Positions 1-8,461 are shown, counted from the first letter of the stretch. The stretch is DNA of 62,500 nucleotides from Paenibacillus phoenicis (GCF_034718895.1 NZ_JAYERP010000001.1:3070001-3132500); one strand, 5' to 3'. The notes: generated from the letters alone by a model not told the origin. Numbers and translations are program-made.

Positions 1-1
1 A

Positions 2-280
2 TGGGATACTGACTCCCAGGATTGGATGAACAAAGGGGTTCAAACCATCGTTGACCGCGTCGTTAAGAAAGCCCATCCCGGAGATATCGTTCTCCTGCAT
101 GCCAGCGATTCGGTGAAGCAGACGCACGAGGCGTTGCCGATCATCATCGATGAGCTGCGGAAGCAAGGCTATGAGTTTGTGACCGTAACGGATCTGCTGC
201 AGGAAGCCAGCGTTCAAGGCAACGAAGTCCGCGATCAAGCGTGGCTGAAGAAGCAGTTGGAATACGCTGTCGGTTTGTGA
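2..280 (+). CDS. pdaB: Polysaccharide deacetylase, PdaB-like (3' end only)
   Basis: Only the last 92 residues are present; the frame is open to base 2, so the start lies left of the window. The visible part looks like the end of a NodB-homology deacetylase domain: WDTDSQDW at the edge, then GDIVLLHASDS, which carries the late conserved His of the family, then KQTHEALPIII and YEFVTVTDLLQ. In Bacillus the deacetylase next to kbaA is PdaB (YbaN), an extracytoplasmic sporulation protein needed for stable spores. The assignment to PdaB rather than another NodB-type deacetylase rests mainly on the neighbours. The gene converges on kbaA and shares a terminator with it. Confidence 0.8.
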   Translation, partial: WDTDSQDWMNKGVQTIVDRVVKKAHPGDIVLLHASDSVKQTHEALPIIIDELRKQGYEFVTVTDLLQEASVQGNEVRDQAWLKKQLEYAVGL

Positions 281-289
281 ATTTGTAGC

Positions 290-319
290 AAAAAAGCCCA
301 GTTTAGGCTGGGCTTTTTT
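290..319. terminator. Bidirectional terminator shared by pdaB and kbaA
   Basis: A 12-bp stem (AAAAAAGCCCAG / CTGGGCTTTTTT) with a 6-base loop gives a U-run in either direction. The kbaA stop codon (303-305) lies in the loop, and the last kbaA codons form one arm of the stem. Confidence 0.85.
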
Positions 320-911
320 GTGTTTCTGAATTTCCAGAGTTCAACACTCGCTGTAGAATTAAGATCTGGTAAGCATTACATGCGATTAATGGCGCAACAA
401 TCCAAGCCGTCGCGGAATTGACACCAATCTTCAATACGCCGACAGTTTCCACGATCGTAACTGCAATCATAAAGAACAACGTGGGAATCCAGGCGGTTGC
501 ATTCGTCAATTTGGCCTTATAAAACGCAGTTCCCACAGCCACAATAAGAATGATAATGCCAAGGATCAGGTCGGAAAACCCGTTCTTCTCGCCGCCCACG
601 AATATCCGCAGGAACATCAGCTCCAGCAGCGCTAAAGCGGTTAAGACCAGCTGCACATATTGCCATGTTCTTCTGGAGAAGACACCGTTCCCCATATAAT
701 TGATCATTAAATATGCGAAAAAGCCCATTTGGGAATACACGCTAACCATAATGCCAACGCCAAGTAATATCCCGACATTGACCAAAATATCGGTCAGGCC
801 TTTATATTGCAGGGTATCGGTCCATTGCAGCAACAGCCCGACCATCAGCGACCCCGCCGCCCCTACGGCTAAGGTTGTCCCAAATAAGTAAAGCCACTTT
901 TTTAAGTTCAA
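303..911 (-). CDS. kbaA: KinB-signalling pathway activation protein KbaA
   Basis: A 202-residue integral membrane protein with about six hydrophobic segments and short polar loops. The length and position between pdaB and gerD match KbaA, which in Bacillus is needed for the KinB kinase to feed the sporulation phosphorelay. I chose the TTG at 909-911 because a strong GGAGGTGGAAGGGG site lies just upstream and the product then begins MNLKKW, close to the usual length (198 residues in B. subtilis). An in-frame start at 947 has no ribosome-binding site. Its last codons form part of the terminator shared with pdaB. The function is inferred from synteny and topology, since the family has few diagnostic motifs. 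Confidence 0.75.
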   Translation of the reverse strand: MNLKKWLYLFGTTLAVGAAGSLMVGLLLQWTDTLQYKGLTDILVNVGILLGVGIMVSVYSQMGFFAYLMINYMGNGVFSRRTWQYVQLVLTALALLELMFLRIFVGGEKNGFSDLILGIIILIVAVGTAFYKAKLTNATAWIPTLFFMIAVTIVETVGVLKIGVNSATAWIVAPLIACNAYQILILQRVLNSGNSETQKSPA

Positions 912-987
912 GCCCCTTCCACCTCCACTAACGAAATATTTTACCAACGATCCCGGTAAAAAACCATTGTTTTTAAGCTTTTCGTTG

Positions 988-1016
988 GGATATTTCCGTT
1001 TTTAAGCCGCATACTA
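988..1016 (+). promoter_or_regulatory. Candidate forespore (sigma-G/F type) promoter of gerD
   Basis: CATACTA at 1010-1016 resembles the -10 of forespore sigma factors, and GGATA at 988-992 lies 17 bases upstream as a weak -35. gerD is known as a sigma-G gene in Bacillus. The match is partial, so this is a candidate only. Confidence 0.35.
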
Positions 1017-1049
1017 ACTTCAGCAATGATGATAAGGAGGAAGGGAACC

Positions 1050-1844
1050 ATGAAATGGCGGGGTACCCGTTGGATTTTATGCTTCTTATGTACATTCACT
1101 CTTCCGCTTGCAGCCTGCGGTTCTGAACAAAGCTCCCCCTCCTCTTCCCAGGGTGGGGGATATAAAGAAACGAAATCGATGGTTATCGATATTCTTAAGA
1201 CTGACGAAGGTAAAAAGGCTATATATGAGGCGTTAAGCAATCCTCCAAGCAGCAGCGAAAGCGGAAGCGGAAGCAGCGGCTCAGAATCCGGTTCGGAGTC
1301 CGGTTCTGATTCCGGTTCCGGGTCGGGCGGATCCGGAGGAAGCAGCGGAGGCGGAACGTTTGGGGTGAAGATGATTCTCCCGTCCCAAACCTCCAATGAG
1401 GTGCGTATGGCTGTCAAGGAGACGATTACTTCCCCGGAATACAAGAAGGAAATCGAGAAGATCATGACCGATCCGCAGTTTGCCGGGGATTTTGCGAAGG
1501 CGATCAACGCCCAAAGCAAAGAGCTCCATATGCAGCTGATCAAAGACCCTACTTATCAGAAATCGATCAGCGAAATCCTGAAATCGCCGGAAGTCATGAA
1601 GATGTTCCTCGATTTAACCAAGACGCCGGATTACCGCAAGCAATCCATGACGGTCATGCAGGAAGCGATGCAAAGTCCGTTGTTCAAATTGGAAGTGCTT
1701 GAGCTGTTGAAAACCGTCGTTCAAGAGCAACTGCAGCCGAAGGTGGAAAAAGAGCCTAAGCAGGACGAAGGCGGCGGTGACGAAGGCAGCGGCGATGAAG
1801 GCGGCCAAAGCAAAGAGGGCGAAGGCAGCGGTGGATCTTCTTAA
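1050..1844 (+). CDS. gerD: Spore germination lipoprotein GerD
   Basis: A 264-residue lipoprotein. The signal peptide ends in the lipobox LAAC with the lipidated Cys at residue 23. The core includes the KETKSMVIDILKTDEGKKAI segment (residues 39-58) and amphipathic helices with repeated SPEYKKEI / DPTYQKSI-like motifs, as in GerD, the inner-spore-membrane scaffold that clusters germinant receptors. The start ATG at 1050 has AAGGAGG nine bases upstream. Two parts are unusual: a Ser/Gly/acidic run at about residues 66-102 that splits the core, and a Gly/Glu-rich tail after about residue 232. Bacillus GerD is about 185 residues, and these runs account for much of the extra length. It lies between divergent or convergent spore genes and ends at a terminator shared with salA. 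Confidence 0.88.
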   Translation: MKWRGTRWILCFLCTFTLPLAACGSEQSSPSSSQGGGYKETKSMVIDILKTDEGKKAIYEALSNPPSSSESGSGSSGSESGSESGSDSGSGSGGSGGSSGGGTFGVKMILPSQTSNEVRMAVKETITSPEYKKEIEKIMTDPQFAGDFAKAINAQSKELHMQLIKDPTYQKSISEILKSPEVMKMFLDLTKTPDYRKQSMTVMQEAMQSPLFKLEVLELLKTVVQEQLQPKVEKEPKQDEGGGDEGSGDEGGQSKEGEGSGGSS

Positions 1845-1871
1845 GCCGCAAGCTAACGCTCATCCCCCCCC

Positions 1872-1908
1872 AAAAAAAGACCGACCCGTTAAGGGTCAGT
1901 CTTTTTTG
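1872..1908. terminator. Bidirectional terminator between gerD and salA
   Basis: The stem pairs AAAAAAGACCGACCC with GGGTCAGTCTTTTTT around a short GTTA-containing loop. A/T runs on both sides fit termination of both convergent genes. The salA stop codon falls in the right arm. Confidence 0.8.
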
Positions 1909-3011
1909 CATTTCAGCACGATGCGCTGTGCCAGCTCGTCATACAGCCGACCAACCGGGGTCTCCGCTTTGTACACCGACGGAGAAAAGTCCGGCTCGGA
2001 CGGATGGTTATCCGGCGCTCCCAGCGGGAATTGCGCCAGCAATTCGGTATGTAAGGACTCCGCCAAACGAGCGCCGCCGCCGCGTCCGAAGACATAATCC
2101 TTCTCGCCGCATTTGGAGCACTCGTAGTAAGCCATGTTTTCGACGACGCCCAGCACTTCATGTTCCGTGCGCAGCGCCATTGCCCCGGCCCGGGCAGCAA
2201 CAAAAGCTGCAGTGGCATGCGGGGTGGTGACGATAATCTCCTTGCTATGCGGAATCATCTGGTGTACGTCTAGAGCGATATCCCCTGTACCCGGCGGAAA
2301 ATCAAGCAGCATATAATCCAAATCGCCCCACTGGACATCGCTGAAAAATTGCCGAAGCATTTTCCCCAGCATCGGTCCCCGCCAAATCACAGGGTTATTG
2401 TCCTGGATAAAGAAGCCCATCGACATGACCTTGACACCAAAGCGTTCTACGGGCAAGATTTGGCCGTTCTCTACCAGCGGTGCCTCTTCGATCCCCATCA
2501 TATCGGGAACGCTAAAGCCATAGATGTCGGCATCAATTAAGCCAACCTTCTTGCCTTGACGCGCCAGGGCCGCCGCCAAATTTACCGTGACGGTAGATTT
2601 GCCCACTCCGCCCTTGCCGCTGGCAACAGCAATAAATTGAACGCCAGATCTAGGGTCAAGAATCGGCACCCCTTCCAGACCTGCCCCATGCCCCTTCAGT
2701 TCGCTGCGTTCACTATGGGATGAATCCGAAGGTTGACGAGCCGCGCTAAACGCTGCCTCGCGTTCCTGCTCCGAAGCTTCACGGAAGCGAAGATGAACAT
2801 CCTTCATCCCCGCTTCGGATAAGCGGAAGCGGATCTCCCGTTCGGCTTCCACCTGTGCCGCACTGCCTTTCTCAAAGCCGACAACGGTTAATGAGACGCG
2901 GTCTTCCTTAATCATGATATCGCGAATCCACTGGAGGTCGACTAGACTGAGACCTGTGGTTGGTTCTGCAACCGGGCGTAACGTTGCCTGAAGCTGCTCC
3001 TTCGTAATCAC
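1896..3011 (-). CDS. salA: Mrp/ApbC-family P-loop ATPase (SalA)
   Basis: A 371-residue protein of the Mrp/NBP35 group of deviant Walker A ATPases. The N-terminal third is a MIP18/DUF59-like domain (TKEQLQATLRPVAEP, then DLQWIRDI). The ATPase follows, with ASGKGGVGKSTVTVNLA (deviant Walker A), DADIYGFS, and LLDFPPGTGD (Walker B region). A C-terminal CSKCGEK motif resembles the metal-binding CxxC of Fe-S carrier Mrp proteins. In Bacillus the gene at this position is SalA (YbaL), linked to control of exoprotease genes through scoC. I prefer the GTG at 3011 over the one at 3020 because GAGGTG sits 6 bases upstream. Whether it acts as a regulator or an Fe-S carrier here cannot be told from sequence. 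Confidence 0.87.
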   Translation of the reverse strand: MITKEQLQATLRPVAEPTTGLSLVDLQWIRDIMIKEDRVSLTVVGFEKGSAAQVEAEREIRFRLSEAGMKDVHLRFREASEQEREAAFSAARQPSDSSHSERSELKGHGAGLEGVPILDPRSGVQFIAVASGKGGVGKSTVTVNLAAALARQGKKVGLIDADIYGFSVPDMMGIEEAPLVENGQILPVERFGVKVMSMGFFIQDNNPVIWRGPMLGKMLRQFFSDVQWGDLDYMLLDFPPGTGDIALDVHQMIPHSKEIIVTTPHATAAFVAARAGAMALRTEHEVLGVVENMAYYECSKCGEKDYVFGRGGGARLAESLHTELLAQFPLGAPDNHPSEPDFSPSVYKAETPVGRLYDELAQRIVLKCKKD

Positions 3012-3055
3012 TGACAGCACCTCGACTTCATCAGATAGTTAGGTCTATTATAACA

Positions 3056-3826
3056 TTACCTGACATCCTCTGCCGGGGTTTGTACTTTTTCTCCAGAATA
3101 ATATCGCAAGATCCCCTGATAAATGGAAGCGGCTACTTTCCGCTGGTACGATTCCGTCCCAAGCAGCCCCGCTTCCTCTGGATTCGACAAGAACCCCACC
3201 TCCACCAGGACAGCTGGAATCTTCATCGCTTCAATCAGATACACCTTCTTATCCGCACGGTTCGCAACCCGGTCAGTGTTCTCCAGATTCCGTCGAAGCT
3301 CTTCCTGTACGAGCGCAGCCAGATTTGCGTTATCCGCATGATTAGGGTAATAGAACGTTTGCGCGCCTCGCCAGCGCGGAGAAGGAATGCTGTTCATGTG
3401 TATACTCACGAGCAGATCGGCCTGCTGTTCCTCAATAAAACGGACCCGGGTCATTAAATCCTCGGTCTTCCGTTTGCTGTAGCCCTTCGTGTCCGCCGCT
3501 GCCAAGTCCTTGTCCTCCTCGCGGGTCATGACGACAACCGCACCCGCCTGCTGCAAATAATCGCGCAGATATAAAGAGACGGCGAGATTGATGTCTTTCT
3601 CGATCAGCCCCTGTTTACTGCTGGCTCCGCCATCCGGTCCGCCATGGCCAGCATCCAGGGCGATCACTTGACCCGCCAGCGGGAGGCTCCAATAATTCCA
3701 GGCTTTCTGCGCCGGCACTCGGTAGAAGGCCAACCCAAGGATCACGGCAGCCAGACCCACGCCGATCAGCGCTATTTTGATGTGGTTCAGAGAAATCCAT
3801 AACGTCACCTTATCTCGATCGCGCAT
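3056..3826 (-). CDS. cwlD: N-acetylmuramoyl-L-alanine amidase CwlD
   Basis: A 256-residue Amidase_3 zinc hydrolase. A membrane anchor at about residues 15-33 is followed by the catalytic domain: DAGHGGPDGG carries the first Zn ligand, EKDINLAVSLYLRDYL the conserved Glu, SIHMNS the second His, and VEVGFLSNPEEA the catalytic Glu. CwlD removes stem peptides so that muramic delta-lactam can be made in the spore cortex, a prerequisite for germination-specific lysis. The ATG at 3826 follows AAAGGTGG. It lies between sat and salA, in the same orientation. Confidence 0.92.
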   Translation of the reverse strand: MRDRDKVTLWISLNHIKIALIGVGLAAVILGLAFYRVPAQKAWNYWSLPLAGQVIALDAGHGGPDGGASSKQGLIEKDINLAVSLYLRDYLQQAGAVVVMTREEDKDLAAADTKGYSKRKTEDLMTRVRFIEEQQADLLVSIHMNSIPSPRWRGAQTFYYPNHADNANLAALVQEELRRNLENTDRVANRADKKVYLIEAMKIPAVLVEVGFLSNPEEAGLLGTESYQRKVAASIYQGILRYYSGEKVQTPAEDVR

Positions 3827-3920
3827 AAAAAAGCCACCTTTCTCCCTTCATGACATTACTCATGATATGGGACAAGGTGGACAAATATGACTCATGCAGG
3901 GCTAAGCTAACCCCCGTGAA

Positions 3921-5093
3921 TTAAGTTGGTTGAACCTGCTGCTTCATCCCTTCGATCAGGACCTCGGCAACCTCCGGCCGGGTAAATTCCGGCGGCGGAC
4001 AAATCCCATCGCGCAACAAGCCGCGAACCTTCGTGCCGGACAAGGTCAGATGATCCTCTTTCGGATGCGGGCAGGTCTTGCTGGAAGCCATATTCCCGCA
4101 TTTCGTACAGAAGAAGCTGTGTTCAAAGAACAGCGGCGTGATGCCCAGCTCCTCGGGCGTGAAGTTCGAGAAAATTTCTTGGGCCTCATACGTGCCGTAG
4201 TAATCGCCAACCCCCGCATGATCGCGGCCTACGATAAAATGCGTACATCCGTAATTTTTGCGAACCATCGCATGGAAAATCGCTTCACGTGGTCCGGCAT
4301 ACCGCATGGCTGCCGGGAACACCCCTAGAAACGTGCGATTTGCGGGATAGTAGTGTTTCAGCAGAGTCAAATAGCTCTTCATCCGAACATCTGCCGGTAC
4401 GTCGTCCGATTTTGTCTCGCCAACCAGCGGATTCAGGAATAACGCATCCACGATTTCCATCGCACTCTTCTGAATATATTCATGTGCCCGGTGAACCGGA
4501 TTGCGGGTCTGGAACCCTACCACCGTTCTCCAACCCTTCTCAGCAAAGATCCGCCGCGTCTCCGCCGGATCAAAATAAAACTCCTTAAACCGCGCCGGTT
4601 CGGGCCGGTTCAACACCTGAATCGAACCGCCAACGTAGTAAGGCGAACGTTCCAGCAGCTTCTTCACTCCGGGATGTGCAGGATCATCGGTTTTGAACAC
4701 TTTGCGTGCTTCCTCTGCCTGATCAACGGAATAGATACTGCCAATCTCAAGCAGACCGTAAACAACGCCGTCCTGCTCACCAACCAACGCGACCTGTTCT
4801 CCAATTTCCAGGCTTTCCGCTTGTACCCGGGCTACGGAGAGGGTAATCGGGATGCTCCATACCGTTCCGTCAGCCAGCCTCATGCGATCGACAACCGACC
4901 GATAATCGTCTTCGTTCATAAACCCGGTTAATGGCGAAAATGCCCCCACCCCAATGAGGTCCAGGTCCGAAATCGTCCAGTTATTAATGAGAATGGCCGG
5001 AAGGCCCTTCGCCTGTTCCAGGAGGCTTTCTCGTTGTGGTCCGGTCACAACCCGGTTAATCAGGCTCCCACCATGCGGTAATATTGACGTCAC
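3921..5093 (-). CDS. sat: Sulfate adenylyltransferase (ATP sulfurylase)
   Basis: A 390-residue single-domain ATP sulfurylase, which makes adenosine phosphosulfate (APS) from ATP and sulfate. Visible family motifs are [10 protein letters not shown], the [12 protein letters not shown] active-site loop (QxRNPxHxxH), a [19 protein letters not shown] segment, and [15 protein letters not shown] (GRDHAG). A C-terminal [15 protein letters not shown] cluster fits the zinc-binding bacterial form. I chose the GTG at 5091-5093, giving [11 protein letters not shown], since GGGAG lies 6 bases upstream; the GTG at 5129 would add 12 lysine-rich residues. It lies 39 bases after cysH, so the pair forms a sulfate-activation and reduction operon next to cwlD. 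Confidence 0.93.
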   Translation of the reverse strand: MTSILPHGGSLINRVVTGPQRESLLEQAKGLPAILINNWTISDLDLIGVGAFSPLTGFMNEDDYRSVVDRMRLADGTVWSIPITLSVARVQAESLEIGEQVALVGEQDGVVYGLLEIGSIYSVDQAEEARKVFKTDDPAHPGVKKLLERSPYYVGGSIQVLNRPEPARFKEFYFDPAETRRIFAEKGWRTVVGFQTRNPVHRAHEYIQKSAMEIVDALFLNPLVGETKSDDVPADVRMKSYLTLLKHYYPANRTFLGVFPAAMRYAGPREAIFHAMVRKNYGCTHFIVGRDHAGVGDYYGTYEAQEIFSNFTPEELGITPLFFEHSFFCTKCGNMASSKTCPHPKEDHLTLSGTKVRGLLRDGICPPPEFTRPEVAEVLIEGMKQQVQPT

Positions 5094-5132
5094 CCGTATC
5101 TCCCCCACTTCTGATTTTTTTCTCCTCACCGT

Positions 5133-5825
5133 TTATTGATGTAGTCCGCATTCCGTCTTTTCCGTTCCAGACCAGCGTCCTGCGCGTGGATCTTCTCCTG
5201 GCATTACCGGACGGGTACAATGTTCGCAGCCAATGCTAGGATAATTGCGGTCGTGCAAAGGATTATAAATGAGCTGATGCTCGCGAATGTAGTTCCATAC
5301 ATCGTCCGAGGTCCAGTTGGCGATAGGATTAAACTTCACCAGACCAAACTTAGTGTCGTATTCAATTTTCTTCGCATTTGCCCGGGTTGGCGCCTGGTCG
5401 CGGCGAATCCCTGTGATCCATGCCTCGTAGCGGCCCAACACCCGCGTCAGCGGCTCAACCTTACGCAGGTTGCAGCAAGCGTTAGGATCCGACTTCCACA
5501 GTTCCTCCCCATACTTCTGCGCCTGTTCCTCCGGCGTTAACGTAGGGGATACCCGTACAAATTCCAGTCCGTATTTGGCCGCAATCGCGTCCCGCGTCTC
5601 ATAAGTCTCTTTAAAATGAAAATCCGTGTCTAAGTAAAAAATGTCGGTAGACGGGCTGATTTGCTGCAGCATATCGACCAAAACGACATCCTCAGCCCCA
5701 AAGCTGCAGGCAAAGGCGATATTCGGAAACGTCTCTACCGCCCAGGCGAGGATTTCTTGGGGGGATAACGACTCAAATTCCTCGGCCCTGGCCGCAATCA
5801 ACTGCTCTTTTTCCAATAAATTCAC
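5133..5825 (-). CDS. cysH: Phosphoadenylyl/adenylyl-sulfate reductase
   Basis: A 230-residue CysH enzyme reducing APS (or PAPS) to sulfite with thioredoxin. It has the PP-loop-like SFGAEDVVLVDML, an ITGIRRDQAPTRA substrate loop, and the paired Cys motifs CCNLRKVEPL and GCEHCTRP that bind a [4Fe-4S] cluster in the APS-reducing type. The C-terminal KTECGLHQ carries the catalytic Cys. The CC...CxxC set argues for APS reductase activity, as in Bacillus. The start is the GTG at 5825 after GGGAGG. Cotranscribed with sat. Confidence 0.93.
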   Translation of the reverse strand: MNLLEKEQLIAARAEEFESLSPQEILAWAVETFPNIAFACSFGAEDVVLVDMLQQISPSTDIFYLDTDFHFKETYETRDAIAAKYGLEFVRVSPTLTPEEQAQKYGEELWKSDPNACCNLRKVEPLTRVLGRYEAWITGIRRDQAPTRANAKKIEYDTKFGLVKFNPIANWTSDDVWNYIREHQLIYNPLHDRNYPSIGCEHCTRPVMPGEDPRAGRWSGTEKTECGLHQ

Positions 5826-5902
5826 TTTTCTTCAGACCTCCCGCATCAGGTTAAACAAGGCATACGATTATTCCAACTAATCAGATTTGAATTATATTTA
5901 AA

Positions 5903-5930
5903 AGTATATGGCATTCCCCCTAGAAGTCAA
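5903..5930 (-). promoter_or_regulatory. Sigma-A-type promoter of cysH-sat
   Basis: On the minus strand TTGACT (5925-5930) and TATACT (5903-5908) are separated by 16 bases. Downstream at about 5870-5900 there is an imperfect dyad (TTCAAAT...TTGGAA) that could bind a sulfur regulator such as CymR; that part is only a guess. Confidence 0.6.
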
Positions 5931-5983
5931 TACTAAAAAATCCAAAATGAAAAAAAGTCCGAAGAAACCTTCAATATAAACGC

Positions 5984-6018
5984 AAAAAAGCCCCTTTCCA
6001 AAACGGAAAGGGACTTTC
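5984..6018 (-). terminator. Terminator of the rplM-rpsI operon
   Basis: On the minus strand AAAGTCCCTTTCC / GGAAAGGGGCTTT form a 13-bp stem with one mismatch, closed by GTTTT and followed by a T-run, directly after the rpsI stop. Confidence 0.9.
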
Positions 6019-6034
6019 GTATGCAATATAAAGA

Positions 6035-6427
6035 TTAACGTTTCGAGAACTGAGGAGCACGGCGAGCTGCTTTGAGGCCGTATTTCTTCCGTTCTTTCAT
6101 CCGTGGGTCACGCGTCAAGAAGCCTGCTTTCTTCAATGCAGGACGGAGTTCCGGATCTGCTTTGAGCAGTGCGCGGGAAATCCCGTGGCGGATTGCGCCA
6201 GCTTGACCGGAGATACCGCCGCCATGAGCGATGACGATAACGTCGTAGTTACCCAGCGTTTCCGTCAAAGTCAGCGGTTGTTTTACGATCAGCTTCAGCG
6301 TTTCCAGACCAAAATAATCGTTGATGTCGCGTTTATTGATGACAATGCGTCCTTCACCCGGTACAAGGCGAACACGAGCTACCGAATGTTTACGACGACC
6401 TGTCCCATAGTATTGTACTTGTGCCAT
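6035..6427 (-). CDS. rpsI: 30S ribosomal protein S9
   Basis: A 130-residue S9. The N-terminus reads [19 protein letters not shown], the middle [20 protein letters not shown], and the C-terminus ends in a basic tail APQFSKR whose final Lys-Arg contacts P-site tRNA. Length and motifs are normal. It follows rplM by 20 bases with its own Shine-Dalgarno site and ends at a strong terminator. Confidence 0.97.
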   Translation of the reverse strand: MAQVQYYGTGRRKHSVARVRLVPGEGRIVINKRDINDYFGLETLKLIVKQPLTLTETLGNYDVIVIAHGGGISGQAGAIRHGISRALLKADPELRPALKKAGFLTRDPRMKERKKYGLKAARRAPQFSKR

Positions 6428-6447
6428 GAAACTGTCCTCCCTTTTAA

Positions 6448-6885
6448 TTATCCGCGAAGTTCGTAAACTTCAGGTTTTTGTGCCGCATGTGGATGCTCAG
6501 TGCCCGCGTAAGCTTTCAGTCTCAGCTTCATTTTCTCGCCAAGGCGAGTTTTAGGCAGCATGCCGTGAACGGCGGACTCAATTACACGTTCAGGTTTCGT
6601 TCTCAGCAAATCCTTGGCAACGGTCACTTTCAAACCGCCCGGATGCAGGGAATGACGATAATATTTTTTGTTATCGAGCTTTTTGCCGGTCAGGGCGATT
6701 TTCTCCGCGTTGATGACGATCACAAAGTCGCCGCAGTCAACATGTGGAGTAAATTGTGGTTTGTGTTTACCGCGGATAAGAGCTGCAGCTTCGCTAGCCA
6801 AGCGGCCCAGCGTTTTGCCTTCGGCATCGATGATGTGCCATTTGCGCTCTACTTCGCCTGGCTTCGCCATATAAGTGGTACGCAT
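6448..6885 (-). CDS. rplM: 50S ribosomal protein L13
   Basis: A 145-residue L13, an early-assembly 23S-binding protein. Recognised by [37 protein letters not shown] and [18 protein letters not shown]. The ATG at 6885 has AAGGAGGATC directly upstream; the frame continues upstream to 6993 through leader sequence but without a ribosome-binding site. It heads the rplM-rpsI operon behind a promoter and an L13-type leader. Confidence 0.97.
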   Translation of the reverse strand: MRTTYMAKPGEVERKWHIIDAEGKTLGRLASEAAALIRGKHKPQFTPHVDCGDFVIVINAEKIALTGKKLDNKKYYRHSLHPGGLKVTVAKDLLRTKPERVIESAVHGMLPKTRLGEKMKLRLKAYAGTEHPHAAQKPEVYELRG

Positions 6886-7021
6886 GTAAAGATCCTCCTT
6901 CAAATTCGTCCGAAATGGTTCATCCTGCTGAACACGATCATGCTCTTCGGGTCGCTTGACCAAAGTCAGCAGATTTATCTTCGATCGTTTCATTCATGTT
7001 TAGCAAGCATAAAATTCTTGT

Positions 7022-7074
7022 TTAAGCGGCTTTCTTGACTGGGGGCTGTGGGATAGCCATCAAGAAAACACAAC
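7022..7074 (-). ncRNA. L13 leader (autoregulatory mRNA structure)
   Basis: The minus strand reads GTTGTGTTTTCTTGATGGC, then CCCACAGCCCC and GTCAAGAAAGCC. TTTCTTGA pairs with TCAAGAAA to make the basal stem. Sequence and position, just after the rplM promoter, match the L13 leader family known from Bacillota, in which L13 represses its own mRNA. Confidence 0.75.
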
Positions 7075-7078
7075 TTTT

Positions 7079-7107
7079 ATTTTACAGGAAGCCAAGTTAA
7101 TACGCAA
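7079..7107 (-). promoter_or_regulatory. Sigma-A promoter of rplM-rpsI
   Basis: Minus strand TTGCGT (7102-7107), 17-base spacer, TAAAAT (7079-7084). The start would fall just upstream of the L13 leader, leaving a leader of about 185 bases. Confidence 0.75.
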
Positions 7108-7158
7108 GCCTTTTTCAAAGGTTATCCCGAAAAAATCAAGCTTCCAGCCTCAACCGCT

Positions 7159-7944
7159 TCAATCACACAAATCTTCTTCTTCGTATTCCACACTCCAGAG
7201 CATCAGCCCTTTGCTCTCGGCCGTTGGGCCTGCGGCAGTCCGGTCTTTCGCCTCCAAAATCGCCTGGATCGATTCAGGCGTACGTTTGCCTTCACCGATC
7301 TCGATTAAGGTGCCAACGATGATTCGGACCATATGCTGCAGGAATCCGCTCCCCGTGACATAAAAATGGACAATCCCCTGGCCCGTTGTTCCAGGTATTT
7401 TTGCTAATGAATCCACCACGATCCGGGCATCATATATCGTACGAACATGGCTTAGCTTCGTGGACTGACGCGAGGCGAACGAAGTGAAGTCGTGGGTACC
7501 AACCAAATACGGCAGACTTGCCTGCATAGCATCAACATTGAGTTGTCCGGGATGATGAAACTGATAGTTCCGTTGGAACACGTCCGGGAATCGGTTGGTA
7601 TTAATGGTGTAGCGGTAGGTTTTCCGCTTGGCCGAATGCCGTGAATGGAAGGTCAGAGGGACCTCCCGAGCCGTCAACACGCGGATATCGGAAGGAAGAC
7701 GCGCATTAAGCGCCAAACACCAACGTTCCACGGGAATACGCGAATCGGTGTGAAAGTGAAATGGCTGCTGCCTGGCATGCACCCCGGCGTCGGTTCGTCC
7801 AGAGCCATGGATTTTCACCGTTTCTCCCGTTAATTGGCGGATGGCTCCCTCAATATGATCCTGAACCGTATTTCCGCCCGGTTGGGTCTGAAAGCCGAAA
7901 TAGTTGGTTCCGTCATAGCTGACGGTCATCAGCAAGTTGCGCAT
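7159..7944 (-). CDS. truA: tRNA pseudouridine(38-40) synthase TruA
   Basis: A 261-residue enzyme that isomerises U38-U40 in the anticodon arm. It has YDGTNYFGFQTQPG at the N-terminus, the catalytic motif SGRTDAGVHARQQ (Asp nucleophile), and the C-terminal GSGFLQHMVRIIVGTLIEIG. It sits directly behind rplQ and its terminator. In B. subtilis the three ECF-transporter genes lie between rplQ and truA; here the gap is only 114 bases and holds none of them. Confidence 0.95.
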   Translation of the reverse strand: MRNLLMTVSYDGTNYFGFQTQPGGNTVQDHIEGAIRQLTGETVKIHGSGRTDAGVHARQQPFHFHTDSRIPVERWCLALNARLPSDIRVLTAREVPLTFHSRHSAKRKTYRYTINTNRFPDVFQRNYQFHHPGQLNVDAMQASLPYLVGTHDFTSFASRQSTKLSHVRTIYDARIVVDSLAKIPGTTGQGIVHFYVTGSGFLQHMVRIIVGTLIEIGEGKRTPESIQAILEAKDRTAAGPTAESKGLMLWSVEYEEEDLCD

Positions 7945-7982
7945 CGGTCCCTTCCTTTCTCAAGGCCACACATTTTCTCAAT

Positions 7983-8032
7983 AAAAAAACTCTCCGAAAG
8001 CTTAGCCGTAAGGCGAGCCGACAGAGAGTTTT
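7983..8032 (-). terminator. Terminator after rplQ
   Basis: On the minus strand AAAACTCTC pairs with GAGAGTTTT around an inner hairpin (GCTCGCC...GGCTAAGC region), followed by TTTTTTTA. It marks the end of the S10-spc-alpha super-operon. Confidence 0.88.
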
Positions 8033-8058
8033 ACACGCTAGATTGGGGAATCCCCGAA

Positions 8059-8424
8059 TTACGCGCGATCTACCAGTTCCAGATAAACCATAGGAGCAGC
8101 GTCGCCGCGGCGAGGTCCCAGCTTCAGGATACGAGTGTATCCGCCTGGACGGCTGGAATAACGAGTTGCCAGTTCGGTGAACAGCTTTTGGATTGCATCC
8201 TGTTCGCCATCGATCGATTCGCGACGAACGTAAGCTGCCACTTGACGACGGGCATGCAGGTCACCACGTTTTGCCTTGGTAATCAGCTTCTCAGCGATCG
8301 AACGAACTTCTTTCGCCTTCGCTTCCGTCGTTTGGATGCGTTCGTATAAGAACAGGTCGGTTACCAGGTCACGGAACAATGCTTTACGTGCGCTGGAATC
8401 GCGGCCCAACTTTTGGTATGCCAT
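8059..8424 (-). CDS. rplQ: 50S ribosomal protein L17
   Basis: A 121-residue L17 of the bacterial type: [20 protein letters not shown] at the start, [20 protein letters not shown], then [20 protein letters not shown] at the C-terminus. The length is normal for the short Bacillota form. It is the last gene of the alpha operon, 37 bases after rpoA. Confidence 0.97.
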   Translation of the reverse strand: MAYQKLGRDSSARKALFRDLVTDLFLYERIQTTEAKAKEVRSIAEKLITKAKRGDLHARRQVAAYVRRESIDGEQDAIQKLFTELATRYSSRPGGYTRILKLGPRRGDAAPMVYLELVDRA

Positions 8425-8461
8425 GAGTTTTCCCTCCTTCGCTAGAACGATTCAAGTCAAC

